This document shows positions 1 to 8,502 of a DNA stretch of 58,934 nucleotides, piece after piece. Each line of letters begins with the position of its first letter. Position 1 is the first letter of the stretch. The DNA lies in contig DAQG01000047.1 in NCBI GenBank assembly GCA_002502785.1, forward strand, positions 1-58,934. The letters are read 5' to 3'. A program made the position numbers and the translations under genes. The notes under the pieces are model-generated. The model made no database searches. It saw only the letters and a program-made list of their open reading frames with translations, and was not told the DNA's origin. This stretch comes from Methanothrix harundinacea. GTDB lineage: Archaea > Halobacteriota > Methanosarcinia > Methanotrichales > Methanotrichaceae.

Positions 1-73
1 ATCGCTGCCACATTCACCTAATACTATTCTGAGCGCTTTTTATTGGAATTGGCAACGACGTCGACAGCGGACG

Positions 74-418
74 CTATGATTCAAATAGGTCTTTCCGGTC
101 TTCATCCTCGAGATCGAAGCTTTCGTCGGCGAGCTTAGAGAGGATCTCATCGACGAAGCTGGCGATTCCACCTGGACGGTACGCCTCGATGGCGTCAAGC
201 TCTGCAATTCTCTCGGGATCGAGCCCTTGTGGTTTAAGATATCGCTTGTAGCTCTTCTTTTCCTCCTTCTTTTTAGCCCTTCCGGGGATCATAGGAATGC
301 CCAGATCCAGGACGTGACGAGGCGAGAGGCCGATCCTCTTCATCCTGAGGTTAGGACCATCGTTATCGGGCCCGTTCTGGGTTCTGATCATTGAGGCGAG
401 ATCCCTGCAAAAGCTCAC
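74..418 (-). CDS. TOPRIM-like protein, C-terminal half (frameshifted gene)
   Basis: This frame holds the second half of the TOPRIM-like protein begun at 951. The open frame extends upstream of the ATG at 418 into the preceding gene, giving LVLCLSNLSPTGVSF, so the ATG is probably not a true start. The tail reads RIGLSPRHVLDLGIPMIPG, then GLDPERIAELDAI, then FVDEILSKL. That matches the usual end of this family: R(I/V)GLTPEQV..LGLP, a lysine-rich stretch, GLDPERV.ELDAL and a final helix. The whole protein would be about 290 residues. A real pseudogene, a programmed frameshift or a one-base sequence error are all possible. Confidence 0.5.
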   Translation of the reverse strand: MSFCRDLASMIRTQNGPDNDGPNLRMKRIGLSPRHVLDLGIPMIPGRAKKKEEKKSYKRYLKPQGLDPERIAELDAIEAYRPGGIASFVDEILSKLADESFDLEDEDRKDLFES

Positions 419-429
419 GCCTGTCGGGC

Positions 430-951
430 TTAGGTTCGAGAGGCAGAGGACGAGGGTCGGGCGATGAGCCGCTCTATCACCTCCGCCGTCGGCTTTTCCT
501 CGACCGATACGAGGGCGACGCCCTTCTTCTGGCAGATTGGGAGGACCAGCGGCGCTAGGGCAGGTCGCGTCAGCCAGAGTTCGATCCTCGGCCGATCAGG
601 CTTCTCAATCTCCGTTTCGGCCTCGGCTTCCGGCGGGATGAACTCGCCCACCAGCCCCTCCAGTATCACGTCTTCTCTCAAGTGGCCGAAGAGCTTCGCT
701 CTCTCGACCCACTTTTCGAGCTTTGGGCAGTCGCTTTCGTGATACCGTCTCATCGCCCTGATCTCGCCGACGAAGCCGCCGCAGATGGGGTAATCGACCA
801 CTTTTCGTCCCAGGGCGAAGTAGTAAAGGGCTGGAACGGTGGTCTTCGGCCTTCCAAACTCCCGATAGACGCCAACTACCCACCTAGCCTTCGTTCTGTC
901 CACCGAGGTCTCGACGGGCCTATCAACGATCTCCTTCATGAGTCCCAACAA
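430..951 (-). CDS. TOPRIM-like protein, N-terminal half (frameshifted gene)
   Basis: This is the first half of a protein that appears to continue in another frame at 74-418. The pattern is that of TopVI-A/plasmid-type TOPRIM proteins: a winged-helix-like part around residues 35-75 (ALYYFALGRKV...) and then RIELWLTRPAL, which aligns with the usual VEVWVEKxAL. The frame stops at 430, but the next frame carries on without a gap as LVLCLSNLSPTGVSF, the position of the TOPRIM DxD strand. Expected acidic residues are replaced (Glu by Thr here, the two Asp by Asn and Ser in the next part), so even an unbroken protein would probably lack metal-dependent catalysis. No partner genes are visible at the window edge. 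The family call is from pattern memory only. Confidence 0.5.
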   Translation of the reverse strand: MLGLMKEIVDRPVETSVDRTKARWVVGVYREFGRPKTTVPALYYFALGRKVVDYPICGGFVGEIRAMRRYHESDCPKLEKWVERAKLFGHLREDVILEGLVGEFIPPEAEAETEIEKPDRPRIELWLTRPALAPLVLPICQKKGVALVSVEEKPTAEVIERLIARPSSSASRT

Positions 952-1212
952 GTATGCTCTCTGGGGATATCAGCTTATGGGCACCTGATCGGGCGGCCTT
1001 TCTCTTCGCGCAGATTGCCTACGGCTTTTCGAGCCTCGTAACTCAGGAATCGCTTTTGGAAGGATCGATCGCTCGGATTGTTCGGCCCCAAGATCTTCCA
1101 TCGTCGACATTCCTCCTAGGCCGTATCCTCTGGTTCCCTTATATCTTCGACATAAGTATTTTAGCTGAAAAGGTCCATCCTCGGATTAGGGCTGGACTGA
1201 GAAGTTGAAAAC

Positions 1213-1551
1213 ATGTCAAATACCAAGATCGATTCTACAGCAGACGAGGCCGATCCCTTTCTGGCCGAGATCCGCAAGCTTCGGGGCGGCCGAGAGGTGG
1301 GCGACGAGGAGGATTGGGTCGAAAGGGCGGTGGACCTCAAGGTAGACCAGCTCCTGGACCTCTCAGAGTGCCTGAGAGAGCTCGAGCCCTCGCAAGAGAT
1401 CATTGATATCAGAAAGGAGTGCGACTGGATAGTGGAAGAAATGGTCACTGGAAGGCTCGGTGGCGAGGCGGCCGTGGGCCAGACCGACGCTTTTCTCTGC
1501 AAGGCGGCCTCCCTCATCATGGAACGGCTGATGGGCGAGATCGAAGAATGA
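1213..1551 (+). CDS. small acidic hypothetical protein
   Basis: This 112-residue protein is rich in Asp and Glu and has no signal peptide or membrane segment. It looks mostly helical (LDLSECLRELEPSQEIIDIRKE, read in two parts) and ends in a short amphipathic helix (IMERLMGEIEE). I do not recognise a family. The ATG lies after AAAAC without a strong SD; an A/T-rich stretch near 1150-1165 could hold a promoter. It stands alone, diverging from the split TOPRIM gene and converging on the ABC importer operon that ends at 1683. Codon use looks like that of the neighbouring genes, so it is probably real. Confidence 0.6.
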   Translation: MSNTKIDSTADEADPFLAEIRKLRGGREVGDEEDWVERAVDLKVDQLLDLSECLRELEPSQEIIDIRKECDWIVEEMVTGRLGGEAAVGQTDAFLCKAASLIMERLMGEIEE

Positions 1552-1682
1552 ATCTCTGAGCCCTGACCCTTGACCTAATTTTCCGGACTATCGCTTCATC
1601 GAGAATCCGATATTTAACTATCCCAACATCCGGCAAACCAGCGATACCTTTTCAGCACCCGAATTTCAATATCGTTCGCTCA

Positions 1683-3416
1683 TCAGAGCTCCCTCGCCCG
1701 GAGTGGGCGCCCCTCTGAGACTCCCCAAAGGCCGCCTCTCGTCTCTCTCGCCTCCCTCGTCGGGGCCAGGTCTGGGGCCACTTCCAGAAGCCTCATGGTG
1801 TAGGGGTGTACTGGGCTCGTCGTCACGTCGCTTGCAGGCCCCTCCTCGACGATCTTCCCTTTCAGCATCACAGCCAATCTATCGCTGACCTTTCTTGCGA
1901 TGGCGATGTCGTGGGTTATGAAGAGGATGGATAGACCCCTCTTCTCCTGGAGGTTCAAAAGAAGTTTCAGGATCTTCGCCTGGACGCTGGCGTCCAGGGC
2001 TGATGTGGGCTCGTCGGCTATGAGGAGCTTCGGGTTGAGGACGAGGGATCTTGCGATCGCCACCCTCTGGGCCTCGCCGCCGCTGATCTGGTGAGGGTAC
2101 TTCTTCAGGAAGGCGTCATCGGAGGAAAGCTCCACCTCTTCGAGGACCCGTTTAACGATGGCGATCCTCTCGGCGGGGCTTCCGACTTTCTGAACCTCCA
2201 GGGGCTCGGTCACAGCATCGAGGACGTTCATCCTGTGGCTGATCGACTCCTTCGGGTTCTGGTAGATCATCTGGACCTTTTTATAGAATTCCCGGTTCCT
2301 TTTGACCAGGACCTCCCCCTCCAGCCGGATCTCGCCCTCCTCCTGGTCGAATAGCCCGATAACTGTCTTTGCGAGGGTGGTCTTGCCCGAACCGCTCTCG
2401 CCGACGAGGGCGATCGTCTCGCCCTCGTAGAGGGTGAGGTCGACGCCGTTCACGGCCACAAAGTCCCCGAAGCAGGTCTTGACCTTCGAGATCTCCAGGA
2501 GGGGGATGATCCCGCCCCTGTGACAGGCGATCATCCGATCGCCCGCATCGGAGAGCTGTGGAACTTCTTTTGAGCACCGGTCGATCTTCTGGGTGCACCG
2601 GTCGCTGAAAGGGCAGCCCGCGACGCCGTGCACCATCCTGCCCGGTATCCCCTGAAGGTCCTTTGTGGTGGTCATGTTGGGTGACGACCTGATGAGCCCC
2701 CTGGTGTAGGGGTGGCGGGGATTCTCCAGAAGGCCGGTGGTTTCTCCCATCTCAATGATCCTTCCGGCGTAGAGGACTGCCATCTTCTCCGTCAGCTTCG
2801 CCGCGGTGGATATGTCGTGGGTTATGACGAGGCAGATCTTCTCCCTGATCCTCTCCCTCAGAAGTTTAGTGATTTCGGCTTTGGTCACGGCGTCTAAGGA
2901 AGCGGTCGGCTCGTCGAGGATCAGAACCTGGGGATCGTTTGCAAGGGCCATGGCGATGAGCACCCTCTGCTTTTCGCCCCCGCTCAGCTGATGGGGGTAT
3001 GATTCGCCCTTCTCCTCTTCAAGGCCCACGGATTTGAAAAGACGGCGGACCCTGTCCCTGACGTCTTCGGGACCTCCCTTCTCCCGATGGGCCGAAATCG
3101 CCTCCTCGATCTGGTCGGATACGGTCATAAGGGGGTCGAGAGCGTCCTCGACGTTCTGAAAGACCATGGCCATATCCTTGCCCCGCATCTTACGCCGCTC
3201 CTTTCCGTCCAGGGACAGAACGTCCTTTCCGTCCAGGTGGATCCTGCCTGAGGTCCTCCCGTCCAATAGACCCATCAGGGCAAGCCCCAGGGTCGTTTTT
3301 CCGGCTCCGGACTCGCCGATGATGGCGAGAGAGTCGCCCCGAAGGAGGTCGAGGTCGATCCCCGCCAGTATCTCGGTTCCATCGTAAGAGACTTTCAGGT
3401 CGCTTATTTCGAGCAT
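1683..3416 (-). CDS. dipeptide/nickel-type ABC importer, fused double ATPase (DppD-DppF type)
   Basis: Both nucleotide-binding domains of a peptide/nickel importer are joined in one 577-residue chain. Domain 1 has Walker A GESGAGKTT (about residues 34-42), signature LSGGEKQR, and Walker B VLILDEPTA. It is followed by the oligopeptide-transporter C-terminal cysteine motif (GCPFSDRC...RCSKEVP...ACH). Domain 2, from about residue 305, has Walker A GESGSGKTT, signature ISGGEAQR and Walker B LLIADEPTSALD, without a second cysteine motif. Bacterial systems usually encode these as two proteins; fusions are known. It is the last gene of the operon, starting 2 bases after the DppC-type permease. The substrate (peptide, nickel or other) cannot be told from the ATPase. 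Confidence 0.92.
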   Translation of the reverse strand: MLEISDLKVSYDGTEILAGIDLDLLRGDSLAIIGESGAGKTTLGLALMGLLDGRTSGRIHLDGKDVLSLDGKERRKMRGKDMAMVFQNVEDALDPLMTVSDQIEEAISAHREKGGPEDVRDRVRRLFKSVGLEEEKGESYPHQLSGGEKQRVLIAMALANDPQVLILDEPTASLDAVTKAEITKLLRERIREKICLVITHDISTAAKLTEKMAVLYAGRIIEMGETTGLLENPRHPYTRGLIRSSPNMTTTKDLQGIPGRMVHGVAGCPFSDRCTQKIDRCSKEVPQLSDAGDRMIACHRGGIIPLLEISKVKTCFGDFVAVNGVDLTLYEGETIALVGESGSGKTTLAKTVIGLFDQEEGEIRLEGEVLVKRNREFYKKVQMIYQNPKESISHRMNVLDAVTEPLEVQKVGSPAERIAIVKRVLEEVELSSDDAFLKKYPHQISGGEAQRVAIARSLVLNPKLLIADEPTSALDASVQAKILKLLLNLQEKRGLSILFITHDIAIARKVSDRLAVMLKGKIVEEGPASDVTTSPVHPYTMRLLEVAPDLAPTREARETRGGLWGVSEGRPLRAREL

Positions 3417-3418
3417 CG

Positions 3419-4282
3419 TCAGATTCCTCCTTCGTGGCCTTTGACCTTACCTCGAAGCCGCGGGTCGAGGGCGGACTCCAGGGCAAAGCCCGTGAAGCTC
3501 AGCCCGATCAGGGTGATGGAGAGGGCAATGCCCGTAGGCAAGAGCCACCACTTCCAGACCTCCAGGTACGTGAAGACCCTAGCGTACTGCATCATCTTGC
3601 CCCAGCTCATAACCGATGGGTCGGAGATCCCAAGAAACGAGAGGCCAGCCTCCATGAAGACCGCCCTTCTTGCGTCCTGGATCATCGTCGCCACCAGGAT
3701 CGGTCCCAGGTCCGGGATGATGTGGCGGAAGAGGAGATGAGACCAGCCTGCTCCGAAGGTCCTGGCCGCGGAGACGTGCATCCTCTCCTTCAGGGTTAGG
3801 GTCTGGGCCCTGATTACCCTCGCACCCCCCGGCCAGTAGAGGGTGGAGAGGAGCAGGATCATAAGAAGGACGTTCGGTCGCAGGTAAGCTGCCACCAGGA
3901 TGATGACGATCACGTCAGGGATCGCTATCGTGGCGTCGACAACCCTCATCCAGAATCGGTCGTAAACCCCGCCAAAGATCGCCGCCGTCCCGCCGATGAG
4001 GACGCTGATGAAGGCCGAGAGGATGGCCACGCCGAAACCGACTGATAGGGAGGTCCTGGCCCCGTAGAGGAGCTGGGTCCAGATGTCCTGCCGGGCGTCG
4101 TTGGTTCCGAGCCAGTGCTCTTCCGACGGTCGGCTGAAGGCGGGAGCGTCCGTATTCTCCCTTGGGGTGTATGGCGTGAGGGCCGGGGCGAAGACGGCGA
4201 GGGTGACCATCAGCCCGATCAAAAGGAGGCCCGCCTTTCCGACGCTGCTCTCTGCAACCTCGTGCCAGACATCAACGTGCAT
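3419..4282 (-). CDS. ABC importer permease, DppC/NikC type
   Basis: An inner-membrane permease of the peptide/nickel (PepT) family, 287 residues. It starts with one membrane helix (residues about 16-33), then an extracytoplasmic stretch ending in LGTNDARQDIWTQLLYGARTSL (in two parts), the usual DppC signature. Five further helices and the cytoplasmic EAA-type loop (HVSAARTFGAGWSHLLFRHI, read as AARTFGAGWSHLLFRHIIP) follow. It overlaps the DppB-type gene by 11 bases and is followed after 2 bases by the fused ATPase, so the three are translationally coupled. It should pair with the 4272-5348 permease to form the channel. Confidence 0.92.
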   Translation of the reverse strand: MHVDVWHEVAESSVGKAGLLLIGLMVTLAVFAPALTPYTPRENTDAPAFSRPSEEHWLGTNDARQDIWTQLLYGARTSLSVGFGVAILSAFISVLIGGTAAIFGGVYDRFWMRVVDATIAIPDVIVIILVAAYLRPNVLLMILLLSTLYWPGGARVIRAQTLTLKERMHVSAARTFGAGWSHLLFRHIIPDLGPILVATMIQDARRAVFMEAGLSFLGISDPSVMSWGKMMQYARVFTYLEVWKWWLLPTGIALSITLIGLSFTGFALESALDPRLRGKVKGHEGGI

Positions 4283-5348
4283 GGCTCACCCTCGGATCGA
4301 GCTTGGAGTAGAGCAGGTCCACCAGGAGGTTTGTCACCAGCACCGCCAACGTCACCATCAGAAGTATGCCCTGGATCAGGGGGTAATCCCTGGTGAGGAG
4401 GGAGTTGTAGAGGAGCCAACCGACGCCGGGGTAGGAGAACACGATCTCGACGAATAGGGCCCCTGTTATCATGTGGGGTATCATGAGCCCCGTCGCCGTC
4501 ACCACTGGAAGAAGGGAGTTTCTTCCAGCGTGCCTGTACTTTATCTGCCCTTCGGAGCAGCCTTTGGCTCTGGCCGTCAGTACGAAGTTCTCCTTCAGTG
4601 TGGTGATCATTGTGTTCCTTGTGAGAAGATATGCAGAGGTTACCCTCACAAGGACGAGGGCTGCCAGGGGTGCCAGCAGGTGGTGGAGGATGTCGAGGAC
4701 GAGGGGGAAGCCCTCAAGGCCGCTGTAGGGGGTGAGGGCCCCGGATAGGGGGACCATCCCAAAGACGACGCCGAAGACCAGGAGGAGGACGATCCCCATG
4801 AAGAAGTCGGGAAAGCCGTTCAGGAACATGAGGCCTGCTAGAAGCGTCTTGTCAAGGCGTCTTCCCCTCCGATACCCAGACTCGATCCCCAGGACGAAGC
4901 CCAAGAGGGTGGATATGACAAGGGCCGTGCCCGTGAGAAGGAGGGTCCAGGGTAGAAAGTCCAAGATCACCGCCAGAACCTGCTGGTTGTAGTAGTAGGA
5001 GTGGCCTAGGTCTCCAGATGCGAGGGCGAGGATGTATGCGACGAACTGCTGGCTCATCGACTGGTCGAGGGAGAGCCTTGCGATCAGCTCGGTTTCGAGC
5101 TGAGGCGTCATTGCGAGAAGCGCCTCCTCGCCGTAGATCGCCTGGAGGGGGTCGCCGGGCATCATCCTCGGAAGGACGAAGTTGAGAGTGAGGATGATGG
5201 TGAAGGCGATGACGTAGTTGGAGAAGAAGGCCCCTCGCCTGACGAGTGACGTCAACCTCGCGGTCGCCTTTTGATAATCCCATCCCACCTTCGGGCTTTC
5301 GAGGTGGCGCATCTCTAGGTCCTGCATCGAACTATCCACCCTGGCCAT
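4272..5348 (-). CDS. ABC importer permease, DppB/NikB type
   Basis: Permease of the PepT family, 358 residues, with about six membrane helices. The N-terminal helix ends in the family hallmark NFVLPRMMPGDP, and the EAA loop is near residues 255-280 (LTARAKGCSEGQIKYRHAGRNS). A polar extension of about 35 residues precedes the first helix, longer than in most DppB proteins. An archaeal TATA-like element (TTTATTAAG on the minus strand, around 5362-5370) lies 20-25 bases before the ATG, which suggests a promoter of its own and a nearly leaderless mRNA. The 276-base gap to the YkgJ gene upstream agrees with a separate transcript from the binding-protein gene. Confidence 0.9.
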   Translation of the reverse strand: MARVDSSMQDLEMRHLESPKVGWDYQKATARLTSLVRRGAFFSNYVIAFTIILTLNFVLPRMMPGDPLQAIYGEEALLAMTPQLETELIARLSLDQSMSQQFVAYILALASGDLGHSYYYNQQVLAVILDFLPWTLLLTGTALVISTLLGFVLGIESGYRRGRRLDKTLLAGLMFLNGFPDFFMGIVLLLVFGVVFGMVPLSGALTPYSGLEGFPLVLDILHHLLAPLAALVLVRVTSAYLLTRNTMITTLKENFVLTARAKGCSEGQIKYRHAGRNSLLPVVTATGLMIPHMITGALFVEIVFSYPGVGWLLYNSLLTRDYPLIQGILLMVTLAVLVTNLLVDLLYSKLDPRVSHAR

Positions 5349-5624
5349 CTCTACTTGGCCGTCTTAATAAATTCTGTTTAATATTGCGCGTAATTTCTCA
5401 AGGCTTTATCTAATCGGGTCATTATTTATGAAACTTTCCCGAATCGTATGTTTAAAGATCTATCAAATTGATGTTTGATAACACAAAATCTGTTAATAAT
5501 GAACAATTTGGCCTGTTGATAAGGGGAAAAAGGGGTGATTCAATCAATCAGATCAGCCATGATGGCAAATTCGAGGATACTTCGTCTCTGCTACCTCAGC
5601 CGATCCGCCGCTGACTTCGATATG

Positions 5625-6494
5625 TCACAGATCTCTTGCTGCCGGACACCAATCTGCGGTGGGCCCGCCTCCGACGGTCCGGGGCGAGAGGAGGGGAAAT
5701 GCTCTGCAGACGAGGGGCCTTGCAGGATGTATTTTGCAGAGGCTTGATGACTCGTCAAGGAAGATGCAGGGAGATGTCTTCTTTATAGCCCAGGCCTGGT
5801 GTCCACCCATCTCGACGATGTCAGCGTATTTTCGGATCGTCTTTCTTATGCTGATGCCCAGGTGGGCTGATAGTCTCTCGACGTCCTGGGGCTCCAGGCT
5901 TATGGGGCTTGAGAGGGTGCAGCACTTACCGCACATCTCGCATTTGAGTTCCGATTGGATCGTGTAGAGACGAGACCCGTAATCGGGGTCCGGGATCGCC
6001 GGATCGTAGCCAACGCCTTCCATAAGGCGGATCGCCTCCATCACCCGTCTGTGAACCTTCGGTGAATTGAAGGCTGCTGGGAGCCAGGTGGGCGCATCAC
6101 AGGGCCTCTGGACGTAGGAGACGGGCAGGTCAAAAAATAGGCCGTCGAGGTGGTAGGCGGTCCTGCTGATCGGAGACCAGAAAACTCGCCCCTCGGCCAC
6201 CAGGGCGATGAGGGACTCGCCGACCTCCCTGGATAGACCGGGCGCCACCACCAGGTTCTCGGCGCAGGTGACAGCTCCGCTCGAGTCCTCGCCGAAGGCT
6301 TTGGCGAGCCGGGCGGCCGTCAAGTGCCTTTCCGAATGAATGAACTTCTCGATCTTTCGCTTCAGCTCTTCGCTCGTTATATAGATCGCCACCCTGTGAT
6401 ATCGCTCCCGGGTGAGGGTGTATCCTGTAAGTAGCTGTCCCCTGACGATGGTAGTTACGAAAAAAGGGCGGTGATGCCCCAGAGATTGGGGCAT
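5625..6494 (-). CDS. YkgJ-type cysteine-cluster protein
   Basis: The C-terminal half is a YkgJ/CxxCxxCC zinc- or iron-chelating domain: CEMCGKCC near residue 195, then a Cys in SPCIF, CKIHPARPLVCRAFPL and a final WCP. The N-terminal 180 residues are unassigned and may fold as winged-helix-like helices. The first ATG (6494) lies inside a perfect hairpin, so the real start may be a downstream GTG near 6396, giving VAIYITSEELKRKIEKF. It sits between the binding protein and the permeases of the peptide/nickel-type importer on the same strand. A metal-binding partner in that place hints that the importer handles metal, but this is only context. Confidence 0.75.
   Translation of the reverse strand: MPQSLGHHRPFFVTTIVRGQLLTGYTLTRERYHRVAIYITSEELKRKIEKFIHSERHLTAARLAKAFGEDSSGAVTCAENLVVAPGLSREVGESLIALVAEGRVFWSPISRTAYHLDGLFFDLPVSYVQRPCDAPTWLPAAFNSPKVHRRVMEAIRLMEGVGYDPAIPDPDYGSRLYTIQSELKCEMCGKCCTLSSPISLEPQDVERLSAHLGISIRKTIRKYADIVEMGGHQAWAIKKTSPCIFLDESSSLCKIHPARPLVCRAFPLLSPRTVGGGPTADWCPAARDL
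6474..6494. terminator. perfect hairpin at the binding protein/YkgJ junction
   Basis: ATGCCCCA-GAGAT-TGGGGCAT forms an 8-bp stem with a 5-base loop. On the plus strand it is followed by CTTTTT, like an intrinsic terminator. The genes here run on the minus strand, where it lies 43 bases after the binding-protein stop and contains the apparent ATG of the YkgJ gene. It could reduce read-through from the binding protein or hide the YkgJ start in the mRNA. Confidence 0.5.
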
Positions 6495-6536
6495 CTTTTT
6501 CTGGCTTCAGCGCACGTTGGCCTTTTTACATTCTGT

Positions 6537-8087
6537 TCAGAGGAATGCCATCTTGTTCAGGGGTATCGGAACCCCGATGGCGATCCCGCCCCTGGTGTAA
6601 TACAGGTCCACCTCGCCGTTGTGGGCCCAGTACCAGTTGGGGTAGTAGAGGGTGAGGGCTGGAAGGTCCTGGGCGTAGAGGTCTTGGGCCTCAAAGATCA
6701 TATCGGCCCGGTCATCCTCGTCGGTCTCGCGTCTTTGCTCTTCGAGGAGGTCAACCAACATTCCGTCCTCATAGTACTGTGCGCTGTTCAAGGTCTCTTC
6801 CAGGGTCATCCGTCGCAGGTAGTCGGGGTCTGCGCCCAGGCCGCCGTGGCCGAGGAGGGCGAGGTCGAACTCCCACTCCAGAACTCTGGTGTCGAGGGTG
6901 GCCCCGTCCAGGGATCGGAGGGTGACATCGAGGCCCACGTCCTCAAGCTGTTCTTCGATCAGCTCCGCCACCCGGGATCCGGGCCAGCCGACGGTTCCGC
7001 GCTCCGCCACCAGGATCTCCACCTCTTCGTCCTCGTATCCGAGATTGGAGATCATTTCCCTGGCCAGGTCAGGATCGTACTCGTACTGTTCGACGTTGGA
7101 GTTGTACCAGTCGCTGTCGGGGGGGACGAGTCCCGGGTTTCCGACAAGGGCCTGGCCGCGCTGGGTCACTTCCACCAGGGCTTCGCGGTCGATGGCGCGG
7201 GCGAGAGCCCGCCTGAACTCGGGGTCGGAGAAGGGCTCCTTCTGGTGGTTGATCATCAATTTCGCGTTCCAGTCGTGAGCGCCCTCGATGATCTCAAGCC
7301 CGGCGCCCTCCAACTGGGATACGGCCTCGGGCGGGATGGAGGCGGCGTCCACGCTCTCCTGGCACAGGGCGGCGGGAGAGGTCTGGTCGTTCATCTTGAC
7401 GAAGATGATCCGTCCGACCTTCGGCGCTCCTGAGTAGTAGGCGTCGTAGGCCTCGTAGAGGTAGGTTCCCTGGGCCTTGTCGTAGTCGAGGAGCTTGTAG
7501 GGGCCGGTGCCCACCATGGCCTCATCTTCTCTGAAGCTTGCAGGGTCGGAGACGTCGTCCCAGATGTGCTCAGGGATTATCGGCAGGGTGCAGGCCACCA
7601 GGTCCATGAAGGGGGCGTAGGGCTCGGATAGATAGAGCTTCACGCTGTAATCGCCGGTGGCCTCGGCCTTCTCGATAATACCCGAGTCGACCCACTGGTA
7701 GGGGTGGTCTTTGATGTAGTCGACGGTGAAGACGACGTCCTCGGCGGTGAACTTCTCGCCGTCGTGCCAGGTGACGTCATCTCTCAGGTCGAAGATGTAG
7801 GCGTTCTCATCTTCGATGTAGCGCCAGCTTTCGTCCAGGGCCGGAAGGTATCCCTCGTCGTCCTTCCAGACGAGGGTGTCGAAGACGAAGCTCATCCTGA
7901 CGTATCCGGGTCCCCGGGAATAGTGGGCGTAAGGGGTGGGAAAGCCCCAGTCTCCCGTGGAATCTGCGATGGTATACTCGGCGACCTCATAGTCGGCAGC
8001 CTCAACGGCTGGGCCCGCCGCCATCACCGCCAGGAACGCCAACGCAAGTCCAAATGTTAAGGATTTTAGCACTTTGAAACACCTCAT
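6537..8087 (-). CDS. extracellular solute-binding protein, family 5 (peptide/nickel)
   Basis: Secreted substrate receptor of the importer, 516 residues. A signal peptide (residues 1-30, ending GPAVEA-A) is followed by the SBP family 5 fold. The hallmark is TWHDGEKFTAEDVVFTVDYI near residue 110, then the lobe with AIDREALVEV and YNPDLA-like repeats (YEYDPDLAREM). There is no lipobox cysteine and no C-terminal anchor. It is the first gene of the importer group on the minus strand, followed by YkgJ, the two permeases and the fused ATPase. Family 5 receptors bind peptides, nickel, haem or sugars, and I see no residue set that decides between them. Confidence 0.9.
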   Translation of the reverse strand: MRCFKVLKSLTFGLALAFLAVMAAGPAVEAADYEVAEYTIADSTGDWGFPTPYAHYSRGPGYVRMSFVFDTLVWKDDEGYLPALDESWRYIEDENAYIFDLRDDVTWHDGEKFTAEDVVFTVDYIKDHPYQWVDSGIIEKAEATGDYSVKLYLSEPYAPFMDLVACTLPIIPEHIWDDVSDPASFREDEAMVGTGPYKLLDYDKAQGTYLYEAYDAYYSGAPKVGRIIFVKMNDQTSPAALCQESVDAASIPPEAVSQLEGAGLEIIEGAHDWNAKLMINHQKEPFSDPEFRRALARAIDREALVEVTQRGQALVGNPGLVPPDSDWYNSNVEQYEYDPDLAREMISNLGYEDEEVEILVAERGTVGWPGSRVAELIEEQLEDVGLDVTLRSLDGATLDTRVLEWEFDLALLGHGGLGADPDYLRRMTLEETLNSAQYYEDGMLVDLLEEQRRETDEDDRADMIFEAQDLYAQDLPALTLYYPNWYWAHNGEVDLYYTRGGIAIGVPIPLNKMAFL

Positions 8088-8502
8088 TCCGATTAGTCAA
8101 ATCTGATGTTATGATAGTAAATGATAATCCTCTTATTTATGAATCTATTCATTTAAACTATGTCGAAAGAGAGAATCTCAGTTTTAATTATTCGTGAATG
8201 CTTATTCAACTTAGGCCTCATATAGCACGATATTCTGAATGAATTTAACATCAATATCACTAGAATTTTGATCAAGAATGATTTTTTGAATACGTCTTTT
8301 GTATTTAAGGTTATTTTTATTATACTAATCACAGAAAACTTCTTAAATGCTGGGGTAAAACGGCGTCGAAAGCTCAAAATAGATCCGCCCGAATGATGTT
8401 GTGTTCTTGGCGTCTGGCAATCATAAAATTTGTTCGGCCGCCTCTGCCGCCAACCCAAGCTAGAAGCGCGGCGGCTTTGCGGCGGTGATATCCGAGGTGA
8501 TC
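8088..8502. other. A/T-rich divergent intergenic region
   Basis: This stretch separates the importer binding protein (minus) from a methyltransferase (plus). It is strongly A/T-rich from 8100 to 8345. A 101-codon frame on the minus strand (8153-8458) has composition typical of non-coding A/T-rich DNA and no recognisable protein. Promoters for both neighbours are expected here, but I cannot place them firmly. Confidence 0.4.

Noticed and set aside
6471..7433. 320-codon plus-strand frame opposite the family 5 binding protein.
   Set aside because: It is antisense to a well-supported gene and has no recognisable fold. G/C-rich third positions explain the lack of stops.
8153..8458. 101-codon frame on the minus strand in the intergenic region before the methyltransferase.
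   Set aside because: Composition is that of A/T-rich non-coding DNA (many Ile, Lys, Phe, Asn), no SD or recognisable domain, and it overlaps the probable promoter of the 8503 gene.
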